Shown here: positions 36,652-49,642 of the stretch, piece after piece
Numbering within the stretch: position 1 is the first letter of the stretch
Layout of the letters: every line of letters starts with the position of its first letter
Assembly: GCA_013396655.1 (NCBI GenBank)
Contig: WBMV01009196.1
Coordinates: 62,001 to 126,000 of the forward strand
DNA length: 64,000 nucleotides
Direction: 5' to 3'
DNA from: Campylorhamphus procurvoides
Taxonomy: Eukaryota; Chordata; Aves; Passeriformes; Dendrocolaptidae
Notes under the pieces: model-generated
The model's input: the letters and a program-made list of their open reading frames with translations, nothing else
Database searches by the model: none
What the model was told of the DNA's origin: nothing
Translations under genes and position numbers: made by a program

Positions 36652-39600
36652 GTGGGCAGGCTGGCTTAGGATCATCAGTTTAGGAAAAAAGGGCAGGGAT
36701 TGCTGGTGGCTGCTGGGACCAAGGGGCTGTCAGCTTGTACAGCTAATTCAGAGACATTCAAGCTCAGTGCTGGGCACTGTTTGGGGGAGAAAGAGGATCT
36801 GCAAGAGGAGCCTGTCCTGGGAAGCTTTTGCTTGCAGAGTGGTAGTAAGAGAGAGGAATGGGTGAACTGGGAGGATCTGGAGTAGGTGTGTATTTACACT
36901 AAAAGCTTTCTGGGACAGTTAAGAGACAGCATATTACTCACAGAAGTGTGCTTTTGAGGATGTTAGGTCTTTCCCAAATGTAAAAAGAAAGCAATCACTT
37001 TTAAGTTTAATTAGCTTCCATGAATAAGTCTAACTCTGAGGTGAAAAAGAAGGGAGAGGATTACTGAGGTGAAAGGGAAGGGCTAGGCAGGAATGAGTGG
37101 AAAAATGAGAGGAAAGTTTGAAGACATGCAGAATGAGTACAGGCTGATTTTGGGACAGTGTTTGTAGAATTGGGTAACTGCGAGACCTAGGAAGGAAGGG
37201 CCGGTGAAATGAAGTTTTCATTTCAGAAGGGAAATAGAAGAAAACCAGAGATATGAGGGCTTCTGCCCTAGAAAAAAATCTACTTCCTTGCAGCAGTAAT
37301 CATCTTTAATTGGAGAAGTATTTAATCTAACTTCTGTTCCACCCACAATTGTTTTGGAGATCTCTGTAAAATATTGTCTTTGTTCTTAGCTACAATGAGA
37401 GACTGCCCATGAAAAGGGTCTTGCAAAGGGACTTGGTGCTTTTTCTAGCCTATTTTCTATGACAAGACTGTATCAGGGACCAAGTGTAAATTAAAATATT
37501 CCTAGCAATGCTAAAGTCAGAGAGTGCATCTCCTTTTTACTCAGCTGTCCTATTGACTCCAGCATCCTCTGCCCAGCTTACTCTTAGGTTCCTCAATTAG
37601 ACCCTCATTTCTGGTTTAATCCACTCTACTACTCCTTGAGTTGAACTTTTCCTGAAGGAGACTACTAGAGAAGATAAATGTCTGAACACATTGTCTTGGC
37701 TTTGGGGTTCAATAAAGATCTTAATTCAAACAGTTGCAGTTTATACGATCAGATCTCAGTTCCTGAGTATGTCATCTTGAGCTATGCTTAGATCTACTGT
37801 CCTTGATCTTTTAGTACCAGAAAAGATTTTGCTTAGATATTTTTCTTATTTTAGTTTACAAAGAAAATAATGAGATACTGTTTTGGACAGTCACAGTCAT
37901 CCATTTTCATCTTTGTGTAACTTAAAACTTCTTCAGAAGGACCCTAGTGCTTACTGGAAGACTGAGAGGAAGACTGAGAGGAAGACTGCTGTTGTAAAAT
38001 CATGTTTCAGAGCTGTTCTAGATTGCTAATAATTGGGGGATATCTTGTTAGTGCTCTTTTTTTTCTGTAATAAAATTTAAGTTCTAATTGTATTTATAGC
38101 ATACAGATATCTAAATAATTAAAACCACCAATGACGCTATTATCAATTACTGCTCTTAACTGTGCTGGCAGAAATTACAAGATCCTCGCTATGTTTCTTC
38201 TGTTGCATAATGGAGCACAGTTTCCATGACCTGTCAGACAGGTTCATTTGAAAAAAAAAAAGTAATAATTGAAGTTTTCCTCCTGTAACATCAAAATAAT
38301 CAAAGAAGTCTTTAAAATGTATAAATGAATTGTACTGCTTTGATTCTTTGCGCTTCAAATCCAAGCTATATCTTAGAACACTTGCGCTCTTTAATTCATC
38401 GTAATCCACAAAAGTAAAAATAATACAGCCCCTTCCTACTGAATAAAGGAATATGAATAGTAACTCTTATGAATAGTAACAATCTTACATTAGGCAATCA
38501 GCATCATCCATGCATAAACTGTTCTAGAATTGAAGAATCTTATTCCCCAGTTTCAAAGTCTGTCCTGGACTTATTGATCTTCATCATATTACATGACAAT
38601 TATGTGCCTTTTTCTTCATTGTAAAAATGCATCTGCTGTGAACTATTTTGAACTTCACACATTACATATAACTATTCCCATTTGAAGAAATCTTTTAATT
38701 GTGAGGGAGTTATACTGAGTGAATTATTCTCACCAATAAATAGTGAGAATTGTCCCCAAATATTTGGAATTAATTCTCTGATATGTTGACATTAGAATAG
38801 CTGAAAAAAAAAATGTAGATCAGAAGTCCATACCAATTACAGCTGTAAAAATCCACAAACAAACACAAGTTCAGAAGACAGCTTAATATGTTTCTGCAAC
38901 ATTACTGTGATCAAATTTCAGTTAATTTCTGGAACTTTATCAGGGATGTGATCAGAAGGAAAAAATATATTTAGATATATGAAAATTGCTGTTTGTAATA
39001 AATTAGCAATGCACAGATACCATATGCAGTTAATACCTTAACCTCATTTAAGTTTTGCCCACTGAAATAACAACCCAATTTAACAGCTTTGATCTAACTT
39101 TTTAGTCTTTTGAAAAAAAATTAGAATAATTTTCTGGATTTGACATTTGGAATCCACAGCAATTTTGCTTTGACTTTAAATGGAGACCAATGAAATAATT
39201 TACAGCTTTAAATTACATTCAAGGAGTGAATTGTTATCACCTATTTTCTTTAATCCATCCCTCCCATTTTAATCCTTAGGGAATCACCCTATAGTTACAA
39301 TCCTGCATTGGAAACAAACAGGGAAGTGTGTAAGCATTCATTTACTGAAGTCCTGTCCAGCTCCTGGGTTTTTTTCCCCCACCTTGGTAAGCCTCCTGTA
39401 TTTTCACTTGTTGTAAACGTCATGCAAATATTATTTGACCTTTCTATCACCATTTCATGTAAGCCTGTCTGAAAATGTGTTTATACATTGCACATATGTG
39501 CACCCAGGGAAATTTTGGCTAGCAAGGTTTTTAAGTTTAAAACAAGTAAAAAGAAAGTAGAAAACCAATTTTAAAAGCATTAAAATACACTAAGAGGGCA

Positions 39601-40327
39601 TATAAATACAAGACATTTTAGATCTTCCACTCTCCAACTCAACTTCTACTGAATGGTAGGAGCATCCAGTAAAACCATTATTTTTTCCTATGGCAGCTCC
39701 TTGAAAAGTTAAAATTTTGTGCCACAGAATGCCAAGAAACACTTAAGGTTTGCAAAGTCAATTTTTCAATTCCGTGTCTTCTTCAGCCTAAGCTTGTCAG
39801 GTTCTGCTATGCCTGATGTGGCAGATAGGCATTTCCAGCAGAGCACAATGTAGGAACAGTGGCTGTTTCCCCTCAGACTGAGGCTGCAAGGGGAATGATC
39901 ATGACAGTGGCCTTGTTTACCTAGTGTTCAGCAGCTGACATCCTTAATCTAGTGTGAGATGAATTTCTTCCCCTACCTGATGTAATCAAGGTGCAATCTC
40001 CCACAGACGTACCTCTTCAACTTCTCTTTGATGTTAGTATGTGCTAAAGTCCATTCCCATCTCGTACCAGAACTCCCAGAACTGACTCAATCTCTTTGAG
40101 AGTAAGATGAATATTCATAAGTGAATGAAGGGAAATCTGAAACCATGTTGGAATTTAAAGATAAGATGTGTTTCTTTTAAATTCCAGTATTCATAATCCT
40201 GTAGAGTGAGTTCAGAGGAATAACAATAATATGCCTTAATCATATATTAGCAAACAAGTATTAACTAGTATAGTAACTTTTTTTATGTAAACACAGCCAT
40301 TCCCATAGGTGCCAATGTACTTTGAAT
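36652..40327. other. AT-rich non-coding stretch
   Basis: No gene named. 36652-36890 is the GC-richer continuation of the candidate exon. A 12-bp tandem duplication lies at 37957-37987. The minus frame 38143-38409 (88 codons, no ATG at its start, interrupted by a poly-F run from an A-tract) looks protein-like in its first half but is not recognised. The rest is AT-rich and silent. Confidence 0.5.
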
Positions 40328-40460
40328 GTCATTGGAGACACTCAAAGCTCAGCTGGACAAGGCACAAAACAACATGATCTCACTTTGAAGCTGGTCTTGC
40401 TTTGAAAGAGGGCTTGGACTCTAGAGGTGCCCTCCAAACTAAATTGTTCTATGATTTTAT
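40328..40460 (+). mobile_element. CR1 LINE, short old 3' tail
   Basis: The order of short matches is that of a CR1 3' end in plus orientation: GGAGACACTCAAAGCTCAGC, then TGGACAAGG, GGCTTGGACTCTAGAGGTGC, CCTCCAAACT, and a degraded TTCTATGATTTTAT tail. Substitutions are numerous. It is 5' truncated to about 130 bp. Confidence 0.7.
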
Positions 40461-41036
40461 AACTGCTAGATTGCATTAAATCTATAATTGCTCATTCCAC
40501 ACTGAGATTTTACTCAGTGCCCATGGATTTGTTTCTGATTGATTAGCACTTAACTCCAAAAGCAAGCAGTCTGGCTCATGGCATCTACTTCTGGGTATGA
40601 ACTTTAGCCTGTGTAGTCTGTGAGTTAAGCTATGGAACACTCTAAAACTGTACAGAAAAACAATGTCTGTTCTGGATGGTAACTGATTGCTGTCCCCAAG
40701 CCAAGGCATAGCCCACAGCTGAGTTGGCAAATGGATAAAATGATGAAAAGTTCACTTTGTTCAGCCTACGTACAGACAGTCTCATTCAAGAGAGACTTGT
40801 CCAGTCTCCCCTAGCCATTGCTAGGGCTGGCAATGTGTTAAATAAACATAGTTATCTTTAGCATCAAAATCTTTTCCCTTGAACATGTCAGTTGATGGTA
40901 TTAATCAGCAACATATGCATGAACTATCAATTCCACTGTTCTCTCTTAAATATAATATACATTACTTTACAGAGTAAAGCATACAAATAGGAGTTAATCC
41001 AGTGGCCTAAAAGGGCCCCTTAATCTGCTTCATGAT

Positions 41037-42316
41037 GTGTATATACCACACCTGAAATATTCCTACACTAACGCACACAGCACTAGCAAACAAGAGGAGA
41101 TAAAAGCTTTGGTTCAGTCCCTGAGATTTGACACCACTGACATAAGTGAAACCTGGTGGGATAAGTCCTGTGACTGGCATACCCTGTTGAACAGTTGCAG
41201 GCTCTACAGGAGTGAAGACAGGGCAGAAGAAGTAGAGGGGCTGCAGTGTATGTAATAGAAGGTTTATAACGCGTGGAGCTCGCAGTTGGCAATGGCACAG
41301 TTAAGAGCCTCTGGGTAAGAATCAAAGAGCAAACAAATAATGTGGGTGTTATCATGGGAGTCTATTATAGACCTCCCAGCCAGGACGATGACACCAGCGA
41401 ATTATTCTTTGAGAAACTAAGGGACATTACCAAGTAAACTGCCCTTGTCATTATGGGGTATTTCAACTTGTCGGAAATTAACTGGGAGCATCACATAGCA
41501 GGTACAACCCAGTACAGAAGACTCCTAAAAAACTTGGATGACAACTTAATGGAACAGTTCCCAAGGGATCTGACTTGGAAAGATGTCCTCCTTGATCTGT
41601 CGCTTGTTAGCAGAGTGGATCTCATGAATGGAGATTGGTGGCCGTCTTAGCCACAGTCACTACAAAGCAATCAAATTTAGAATCTCTGTTGACAGGAGGA
41701 AAAGTGCTAACAAAACCTCAACTCTGGACATGGGGACGGAAGACTTCAGGCTGCTGAGGGAATTAGTAATTAAGGTCCCCTGGGAAAATGTTTTTGCAGG
41801 TGCTGGGGTCCAGTAGTGCTGATCACTTTTCAAACACCACCTCCTAAGTGCACAAAAGCCGGCAATTCCCAAATGCTGGAAGCCAAAGCTGGCAAGGCGG
41901 AAGGCTGGCTTGTCTGACCAGGAATCTTCTCTTGGAAGTAAGGCAGAAAAAGAAGATGTATGCCCAGAGAAAGCAAGAGGGGAAGAGGAGGGGCAGGCAC
42001 TGATCTCTTTTCTGTGGTGACCAGTGACAGGACCTGAGGGAATGGCCTGAAGTTGTGTCAGGGGAGATTTAGGTTGGATATTAGAAAAAGGTTCTTCACC
42101 CAGAAGGTAGTTGGGCACTGCAACAGGCTCTCCAGGGAAGTAGTTGACAGCACTAAGCCTCAGAAAGTTCAAGAAATTTTTGGGTGATACTCTCAGGGAC
42201 ATGGTGTGACTGTTGGGAATGGTCTTTTGTGGGGCCAGTAGTTGGACTCGATGATCCTTGTGGGTCCCTTCTAACTCAGCATATTTTTTGATTCTGTGAT
42301 CCTGTGATTTTGTGAT
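41037..42316 (+). mobile_element. CR1 LINE, 5' endonuclease part joined to 3' UTR (internally deleted)
   Basis: CR1 ORF2 makes an apurinic-type endonuclease followed by reverse transcriptase for target-primed insertion. Here the endonuclease part is readable in pieces. They are YTNAHS near 41065, ETWWD (41148-41162), GVYYRPP (41357-41377), then MGYFN at 41453-41467 where the family has GDFN, and SHY at 41655-41663 where SDH is expected. Next comes the LRELVIKVPWE linker (to about 41816). The frame shifts at least twice, and a TAA lies between GVYYRPP and MGYFN. After about 41990 it jumps straight to the 3' UTR (GGAAGAGGAGGGGCAGGCAC) and ends in three GATTCTGTG-like units at 42288-42316. The reverse transcriptase is entirely absent. 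The element is a dead, internally deleted copy. Confidence 0.92.
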
Positions 42317-42483
42317 GTTTTCAGTATGCATTTATAGGAACCAGCAAAAGTGCAATACAGTACAACACATTTAACCTCTCATGCTGATGGTCTTGGAGAT
42401 GTTTCCAGCTCTGGAATGTCTCTCATAGGATATCATTCTATTTTTCCTCATCCTAGAGTAGATCTACAAGATCCACTGAGTGG

Positions 42484-43035
42484 ATCATAGGATCATAGAA
42501 TCACAGAATAGTTTGGGTTGGAAGGGACCTTAAGTATTATTTATTTACATTGGCAGAGTGACCTTTCACTAGACTAAGTTGCCCAGTGACTCATCCAACC
42601 TGGTCTTGAATGCTGACATGGATGGGACATCCACAACTTCTCTGGACAACCTGTTCCAATGTCCAACCATTCCCACAGTAAAGAAGTTCTTACTAATATC
42701 TAACCTAATTTTTCCTCTTACAATTTGTACCCATTCCTCCTTGTCCTATCACTTCAGTTCCTGACAAAGGGTCCCTCTCTGGCTTCCCAATAGGCCTCCT
42801 TCAGACACTGGAAGGTTGTTGTGAGGTCTCCAAGCAACCCACTCTTCTCCTGGCTGAACAGCCACAACTTTCACAACTTGTAGTGGAGGTACTCTAGTCC
42901 CCTTAGCAACTTTGTAGTCCTCCTCTGTACTTGCTCCGACAATTCCATGTTCTTCTTATGTTGGAGGGACCAGAACTGTATGCAGTACTCCAGGTGGGGT
43001 GTCATGAGGGCAGAGTAGATAAGAGAGAATCATCT
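42484..43035 (-). mobile_element. CR1 LINE 3' fragment, about 550 bp
   Basis: On the plus strand it opens with the tail ATCATAGAATCACAGAATAG, then GTTTGGGTTGGAAGGGACCT. It continues through CATCCACAACTTCTCTGGAC, CTTGTCCTATCACTTCAG, and the block CCAGAACTGTATGCAGTACTC and CCAGGTGGGGTGTCATGAGG. This is CR1 3' UTR and the C-terminal end of ORF2 in reverse. It lies tail to tail with the preceding plus-strand copy, 168 bp away, and belongs to a different subfamily. It is 5' truncated and its frames are broken. Confidence 0.95.
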
Positions 43036-45794
43036 CCTTAAATGGACTTAGTGCAGAAGGTGGGAAGGAAAATGAGGGTTCAAGATCTTGTTTTTCTGCT
43101 TCCCTGACCAAGGCTGCATCTTGACATGACAGACTTACAGAATAAAACTTCTTAAGGGTACTATGCTGTTGGTAATCCTAATGACTCATTTAAGGCAGTC
43201 CCCTGTATTACTGGGCTTTTCCAGACTAGTTGCCTAACCATCCTTGAAAAGAGTAAACCTATTTATTCCTTCCATCTGAGGAACAGTTTCAGGATTTTTA
43301 CTAACTCATAGGCTTGCAATGTGTATCTTCAAAACATGTCTTAGTTGGAGTCATACAGTGACAATCACCTTAATTACCAAATGAGTTCTAGGAACATGTC
43401 CTTACCTGTCCCAGAGTTCAATTTCCACAGAAGTGATAATGAAAAAGTATTTCAAGAAAATGTCTTCTTGGAGTGTTCCTCTGTATAATTCTACAGATTT
43501 CTCCAAGTTGTCCCAAATAATAGATATACTGAAGAAAGGCTGTATAAACTGACCTTTGCAAAGAGAAAACCAAAACAAAAGCAGCCCTAAAAACTTCCTA
43601 CAAGAGAAAGTACTGCTGGGAAAAAATAAAGAAAAAAAGTCTGTCATAATTCACTTCACCTAACATTGCATTCTCAATGTTACAACTTTCTCATCTTTAG
43701 TATGTGCACATTTTAATGCACATTGTATTAAAGGCATGGAGCCATGATACTGTCCAAAGTTTTTATGGTCCTGTTATACAAAGTTCAAGTCTTTCAAGTC
43801 CTACACCCTACAGACCTAAAATTAGTCTCAGATGGCTTGTTGTGCTCTAGTACTGTGCTTGTATGTTTGTGAAGGCTCAGTGAAGGCTCAGGTTATTATT
43901 TATGCTTGGTTAATATCAATGCAGACAGGATTGACCTGTTTAAACCAAACTGCGGTTTGAGCAATTTTTGTTGGTTTTTTTAGCCAGTGTTCAGGAAGTT
44001 CTTCAGCAGGAAGATTGATTTTCTTTTTGACATTATAAGGGGGCTTTTACATTTTGAATTTTTTTTGCTTTTTACACCTCTGCTTTTGGTTCTTTTAGGC
44101 CCTGGGGGTTGGTAGGCTAGTTGTTTACCTTAGCTCTGGCCATTCTGAATGCCTATTCTTCCATTCTTCCTCTTATCTCTCCAGTGGTATCCTCTCCATC
44201 CATTCAGTAAGCACTAACAATTTTCAACCTTATCTTTTAAGACCATCTTCAGAAGCAGTTTTGCAATTGTTTTCTGAAAAAGGAATTGGCACTTAGAAAA
44301 TCCAGGTACGATACCATTTAACTGAGATTTCAGGGGAGAACATAAAGATACCAAACCTATTGTTGCTATTTTTTTTTCATTGTGTGATTCATTCATTCCT
44401 CTTGGTATTTTGACTGAGCTTTAATCCCTTCCACCTACAAAAATGCAAGATGTATTTATGTTTACTTCAAGTAAAGTGCACGTCTCCACCAGTAGGTATG
44501 TATGCAGAACACTATTAAAGGAGGCATACATGATCTTTAATGTGAGTATCTTTAAAAGCAGCAGATGTAATATATAATAAATATATAATAATGGTGGGTG
44601 AATATAGTTCTTTCCCATTTTCAAATGGAACCCAGAAACTGGACTGACCCCTGTGACTATTTGGTTTTCTGAGTATACTTTCAAGCAGGCTTAGCCCACC
44701 AACATAATGCAGGTTTTCTATGTAAAGCTATTAATATACTGTAATTAACATACAGCATAATCAATCATCTGGTTTATTGCTGGGTGTCTTGCATATTTTG
44801 ACTTGTCTGAAGGAAGAAGACTGTAACAGTAAAGGACACTGGTTATCCAGATCACCATCTTTATGGTGACAGGTACCATAAATTATGGGAAACAATGGAA
44901 ACAAGAGCTGATCAAAATTCCCCTAAATATTATAAGAATTATGGCATTTCCAAGTGTGTCTATATCTTGAATTGGCATGAAGAAAGTTTGAAAGTGCCAT
45001 GTAAAGGAGTTATATGCTAGTTTAGATAATTTTCTAAAATAATTGCTCACCAAAGTACCTTAAAGAAGTGGTAATGGGAAAACAAGGAAGATTTTAAAAT
45101 GATTAAAAGTGGTTAAAATAAAGGAATTTCAGAGTAGAAATATATAGTTCTTTCTTACGTGGAAGGAGTTCACTACTGAAATTCCATAGGCATCTCTACC
45201 TGGGCCTGTGTTGTTCAAGAAAGCAACAAATGATTAGAGAAAAGGGATGGATGACTGTTGAAGACGCAAAACCCTCAAAATTTATATTCAGAGTATTTCA
45301 CAAACATGTCCAGGTATTGATTGACTAGATGATTGAATGCATCTAAATGCAACAGGAGGCTCATGGGAAAAAAATCCTTTTCTCTTTCAAACTGATGGTC
45401 TCTGAGCTGCCTACTACTAAAGAATTGAAACTCAAGTCTTAACAGGAAATGTCATAAGAAAATCGGCTCGGGAGCTGGTCCTGGTCAAAAAGTCAAATTG
45501 AACATTACAATGTACTTGGAAAAATGGGGACAGCAGAAGAGCCGCTACGCTGCTGTTTGATTCCATCTGGTGCTCTGAACATGACAGCAAGAGAGAAGGC
45601 AGCAGCTGACCACAAGGACCCTCCCAGGCACCTGACATTCTTCTGAAATGTCATTTGTCTTCAGCCACTGACATTTGTAAACAACTTGTGACATTCAGGA
45701 GAACAATCACAAGATTTAAACCCTTGTTTTTTCTCATTCACACAAATGAGTTAAGGTCCACACTGAGTAGGGAAAAGTCATACCAAGAAGTAAA
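43036..45794. other. AT-rich non-coding stretch
   Basis: No gene recognised. An 11-bp tandem duplication (GTGAAGGCTCA) is at 43869-43890. A strong acceptor (TTTTGGTTCTTTTAG) ends at 44099, and the frame behind it stays open for about 65 codons but ends at a stop before the next good donor (44306). The peptide is not recognised. Confidence 0.5.
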
Positions 45795-46172
45795 CAATCA
45801 AACAAGGGTAGAGAGGCCCTGCAGAGAGACCTGGACAAAATAGCAGGGGTGAACAATCACCAACCATATGAAATTTCATTACTCAGCTGCTGGATTCTGC
45901 ACTTGGGATGGGGCAACTCTGTATGTAAAGACTGGGGAACAAGAGGCTGGAGTGCAGTGCCACAGAAAGGGACCTGGAGGTCCTGGTAGATCAGGTGAAT
46001 CTGAGTCAGCAGTGCCCTGGCAGCCAGGAGGGCCAATCATGTCCAGGGGGGCATCAGGCAAAGTATCACCAACTGGTCAAGGGAGAAGATTGTCCCCCTC
46101 TGCTCTGCACTGGAGCAGCCTCACCTTGAATATTGCGTGCAGTTTTGGGCATTGCAATATAAGAAAGAAATT
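45795..46172 (+). mobile_element. CR1 LINE internal fragment, truncated at both ends
   Basis: Matches the CR1 region at the end of ORF2 and start of the 3' UTR. Recognisable words are GAGGCCCTGCAGAGAGACCT, TGGATTCTGCACTTGGGATG, GGACCTGGAGGTCCTGGTAG, CAGCAGTGCCCTGGCAGCCA and CACCTTGAATATTGCGTGCA. It stops abruptly after GCAATATAAG, so the true 3' end and tail are missing. That is unusual, because CR1 inserts from its 3' end. The reading frames are interrupted. The same block is present in the long copy at 60.6-61.8 kb. Confidence 0.88.
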
Positions 46173-49100
46173 CCTAAGTTGTTTATGTACAGAGATGTGT
46201 GTTCAAATCTATTGTTTAATAAAAAATTTAAAATTCTCCATATATAGATATCACTGATGCAACTTAACCTAGACAAGATTTGGCCTGCAAGTATGTGTAT
46301 TTTATAACTATGACTCACAGTCACAGATTGGACTATTTGAAAACTTTGTTTTGTTTGGCTTTGTTGTTGTTATTGTTGTTTGGGGTTTTTTTTTTCATTT
46401 TTTTTTAATTCAATGTTAGCAATTGATTTTTGTGGATTAGTGAAGAAAGAATTAGAAAGATTTTCCTTCCATATATTAGATTGTCATTAACATAAAGCAC
46501 ACTGGGAAATCTTTTGTAGTAGGAAATATGGGGACAGAGGAAGCTGCATCTCACAAAACTAGTAAAATAAAGGAAGCAAAAAAAATAACATCAAAGACAA
46601 AATGCCTATTACAATTGTTACAATCACTAGTTATTCTGTTCCTTATTTTGAGGAGTCGACAAAAATGCTGATGTCCTGTCTGATGAGCTGTAAATGCGGT
46701 GATTGGAATCTTATTTTTGGGATAAAAAATAGGTGTCATCTTATTTGCAACTATTCTACAAAGGCCTTGGTACCATGAACTACCTTTGATGTGTAACAAA
46801 TGTCTGGCAGAAGCAGACATAGCATTCTTGGATTTCTGTTAACTATTTGCAAAGCCATTATTTTTGTATGATTCTGCACAAAATTTATACAATAATTCCA
46901 CCAGTGAGACATAGGCAAACCTTCGAAAGAGCATGTGTAGCACCTAGCAGGACTGTCTCAATCTTCATAATCTTTGTGTAGCTACAGAATAGGGAATGCA
47001 TAAGAGTATTATTATATAAAAGCTTAAATTAAGGAGGAATTCCTGTCCCCCATTACTTTGGAGAGCAGCAGGAATTAAACATCATGCTGTCAAGTGATGT
47101 TGAAAACTGTTGACTTTCTCATAGAATCCTTTTTGCCAGACCATAGAATGGAATTTAGGGCAATAACTCAGGTAGAAGAAAACTTGAGTCCAGAAGGAGG
47201 AACTGGGGATTCAGTTAAAGTGTGCAGTGGAGAGATCATGGAGCAGGTTAAGCTACTGAGCATCCCAGCTGTGAAGTATGCTTTTGGACCTGGACCAATA
47301 TGTTTGAATTTTGCTGTTTTGAGCCATGGAGGTACCAGTCACAGATATTTTCAGAGTGTGTCCTCTTGCTGGCTTTTTAGTGAATTTGAACTCCAGTCTA
47401 AAAATTGTTGATCTGTTGATTGTAATCCAGTCAGATCTGCCATGGTCATGTCCTTGAACTCTTTCAACTCATCTCCAGTTCAATCTCCAGCTGAGTGAAC
47501 CACTTCAAGCACTTAAGCTCATCTGACTCCATGCCATCTGACTACAGGTATTTTTTATTGTTGTTTTGGGGTTTTTTGTTTTGTTTGTTTGCTTGCTTTA
47601 CGTCTTTGAACAATCTGAAACCATGGTGTTTTGCCAGGCAAACACCTTGCCAAATAATGGAGAAGAAATAAGTGTGTTGTGGGGAAAAATGTTGTGGGGT
47701 AGGATTACAACAGCTCTGTCTTAGGTGGGTTTACAGTGCCAGGAAGGTGCAACCTTCACCTCTTACAGCTCAGGATGTGCTCACAGTAACACAGTAGTTT
47801 GGATCAGGATTCCTTTTGTCTTGTTCCCATTTATGATGCATTGATTTGCATTACATAGAGGTCTTCATGCCCAAGCTATATCCAATTTAGATAAAATTGA
47901 TAGTTGGACTCCTAATGCACTGCAACTATGGAAGGACAGTCAGCTGACATAAGTGGAATAGGCCTATTCTAAAATCCTCCCACTAAACAAAGCCAGCAAC
48001 TCTCCCGCATCCACATGCCATGAATGTTAGTTCTTCAGTACCAGCATTTTGGCTTTGCAGGTCTGTTCCTCTTGTGCTGTGTCATGCAGTAGCAGTGCAG
48101 ACATAGCTTCACCATTTGTAGAGAGGGTAAGCTTGGAGTAGGCTGAGAGTTTTTTACTTCTGTTTTCATTCATCAGCCTTCCATAGGGTATCAGTGCTGT
48201 GATGAAGAACTATCCCATATAAAAAGCTAGTAATTTCATTATCCCAGAAAGTGATTTCTGCATGGCCCACACAAACATTAAACAAAACTATGAGCCAGGC
48301 CATCTAAACTGGTAATGCTTTAACAATAATACAGATTGTGATATTAAAACCTTATTTTTCAGTTGGATTTGGACTCTCCCTGATGTGTGTTAAATTAAAA
48401 AAAAAAGAAAGAAAAATATAAAAAAGAAAAAAAAAAGAAAATTGAGAATACCTATTATTCATGTGTTTCTAGCACCCAATTTTCAAATTATTGTGAGGTT
48501 TATGACTAAATCTCATGATTTGGCAATGCTATTTGAAAAGAAAGAGGGCAAGCACTTAGAACAAATAAAGAAAAGTGCCCAGATGTATGTTTGTAAGAGA
48601 CTACATAATAGTGAGAAATTATGGTAACTATAGTGAATAATCATTTCCCCCCTCCCATTGCCAGCATTAAAAGAGCACTGAAGTCAATGGCTACTGTCTC
48701 TGAAAAATAGACCTTGAATAGTCAAAGTATTTTTTTTCTAAGTTTGTCTCATCTGTGTCTTCCACCAGTCCGGACAATAATTGCTGCGACATATACGCAC
48801 ACACACGTATGATAAGAAAACAGGATTAACTACCATTATCTGTCTTCCAGTAACAAATATGTGCTAACTTTTCTCTTTGTCTTAAACATACGTTTCTTAC
48901 TCTCTAGCCTAGAAAGGTAAGATTGTAATCACATAGACAGCACCTGAGTCTAACAAGTTTACAGGGTTCTAACCAGAGGAATTCAAAGCAGATGTTACTG
49001 ACACCGATTATATTGTTCTAACAGTGTGATGTGAAAAGGCACCTGATTATTTGGATGTGTGTGCGTATCCTCAGATGTTCTCTTAGGTGTTTAAAGTCTG

Positions 49101-49613
49101 TAGTACTCTAAAAGCTACCCTTAAGTCAAACAGAGATTGTAAAAAAAGGAGTAAAAAAGCATGTTGCTTCTTTATATTGTAAGGGAACACCATTTAACTG
49201 ATATAATCTTTGTATCTGCTGTCCTTCCTCTCTCCTGGGAAAAGAAACAAATTTTTATTCCTACCCCATGGTTTGTTTCAGTTGCCTGTATTGTCAGCAA
49301 GTATTTGCTTTGCCTGTAAACACACTGTACTTTGGTCTCAGTCAGTTTTTAGGCTATTTTTCCAACAAAAACACTTAGGGCATGGCTCTTTGTTGTACTC
49401 CATGTATTGTTTATTGACTCATTTGCACTTAAAATATGTTCCTGGAGAGATTTTTTTTTCGTATATTAATTCAAAGCTGTTCCTAGTCAGATTGTTTTAA
49501 TATGTGCAATAAATAGGTTGTGTATACAAAGACAAGTATTGAGAATTTTCTTTTTTGTTGATGTAAGTTCACTGAGTAAATTACTATGTTACAGAGCATC
49601 TGAGGAGTTCTTT
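46173..49613. other. AT-rich non-coding stretch with T/G- and A-rich tracts
   Basis: There are T/G-rich tracts at 46345-46408 and 47547-47598 and an A/G tract at 48396-48442. An acceptor-like TTCCACCAG ends at 48768; it is followed by an unusually CpG-bearing short open segment up to a weak donor at 48807. The plus frame at 47097-47411 (ATG, 104 codons) is protein-like in composition but unrecognised. No gene called. Confidence 0.5.
48396..48442 (+). repeat. A-rich low-complexity tract
   Basis: Almost pure A with scattered G and a single TAT. It is not preceded by a recognisable retroposon body, so I do not call it a retroposed tail. Confidence 0.85.
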
Positions 49614-49642
49614 TCTTCCCCCTCTCCCCCTCCCCCCCCCCG
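49614..49642 (+). repeat. C-rich low-complexity tract
   Basis: A run of C with a few T, ending in eleven or so consecutive C. The opposite strand is G-rich and could form a quadruplex. Confidence 0.85.

Noticed and set aside
41660..42331. 223-codon minus-strand frame as a gene
   Set aside because: It is antisense to a CR1 element and its counterpart recurs in the other CR1 copy. I kept it as a finding, not as a gene.
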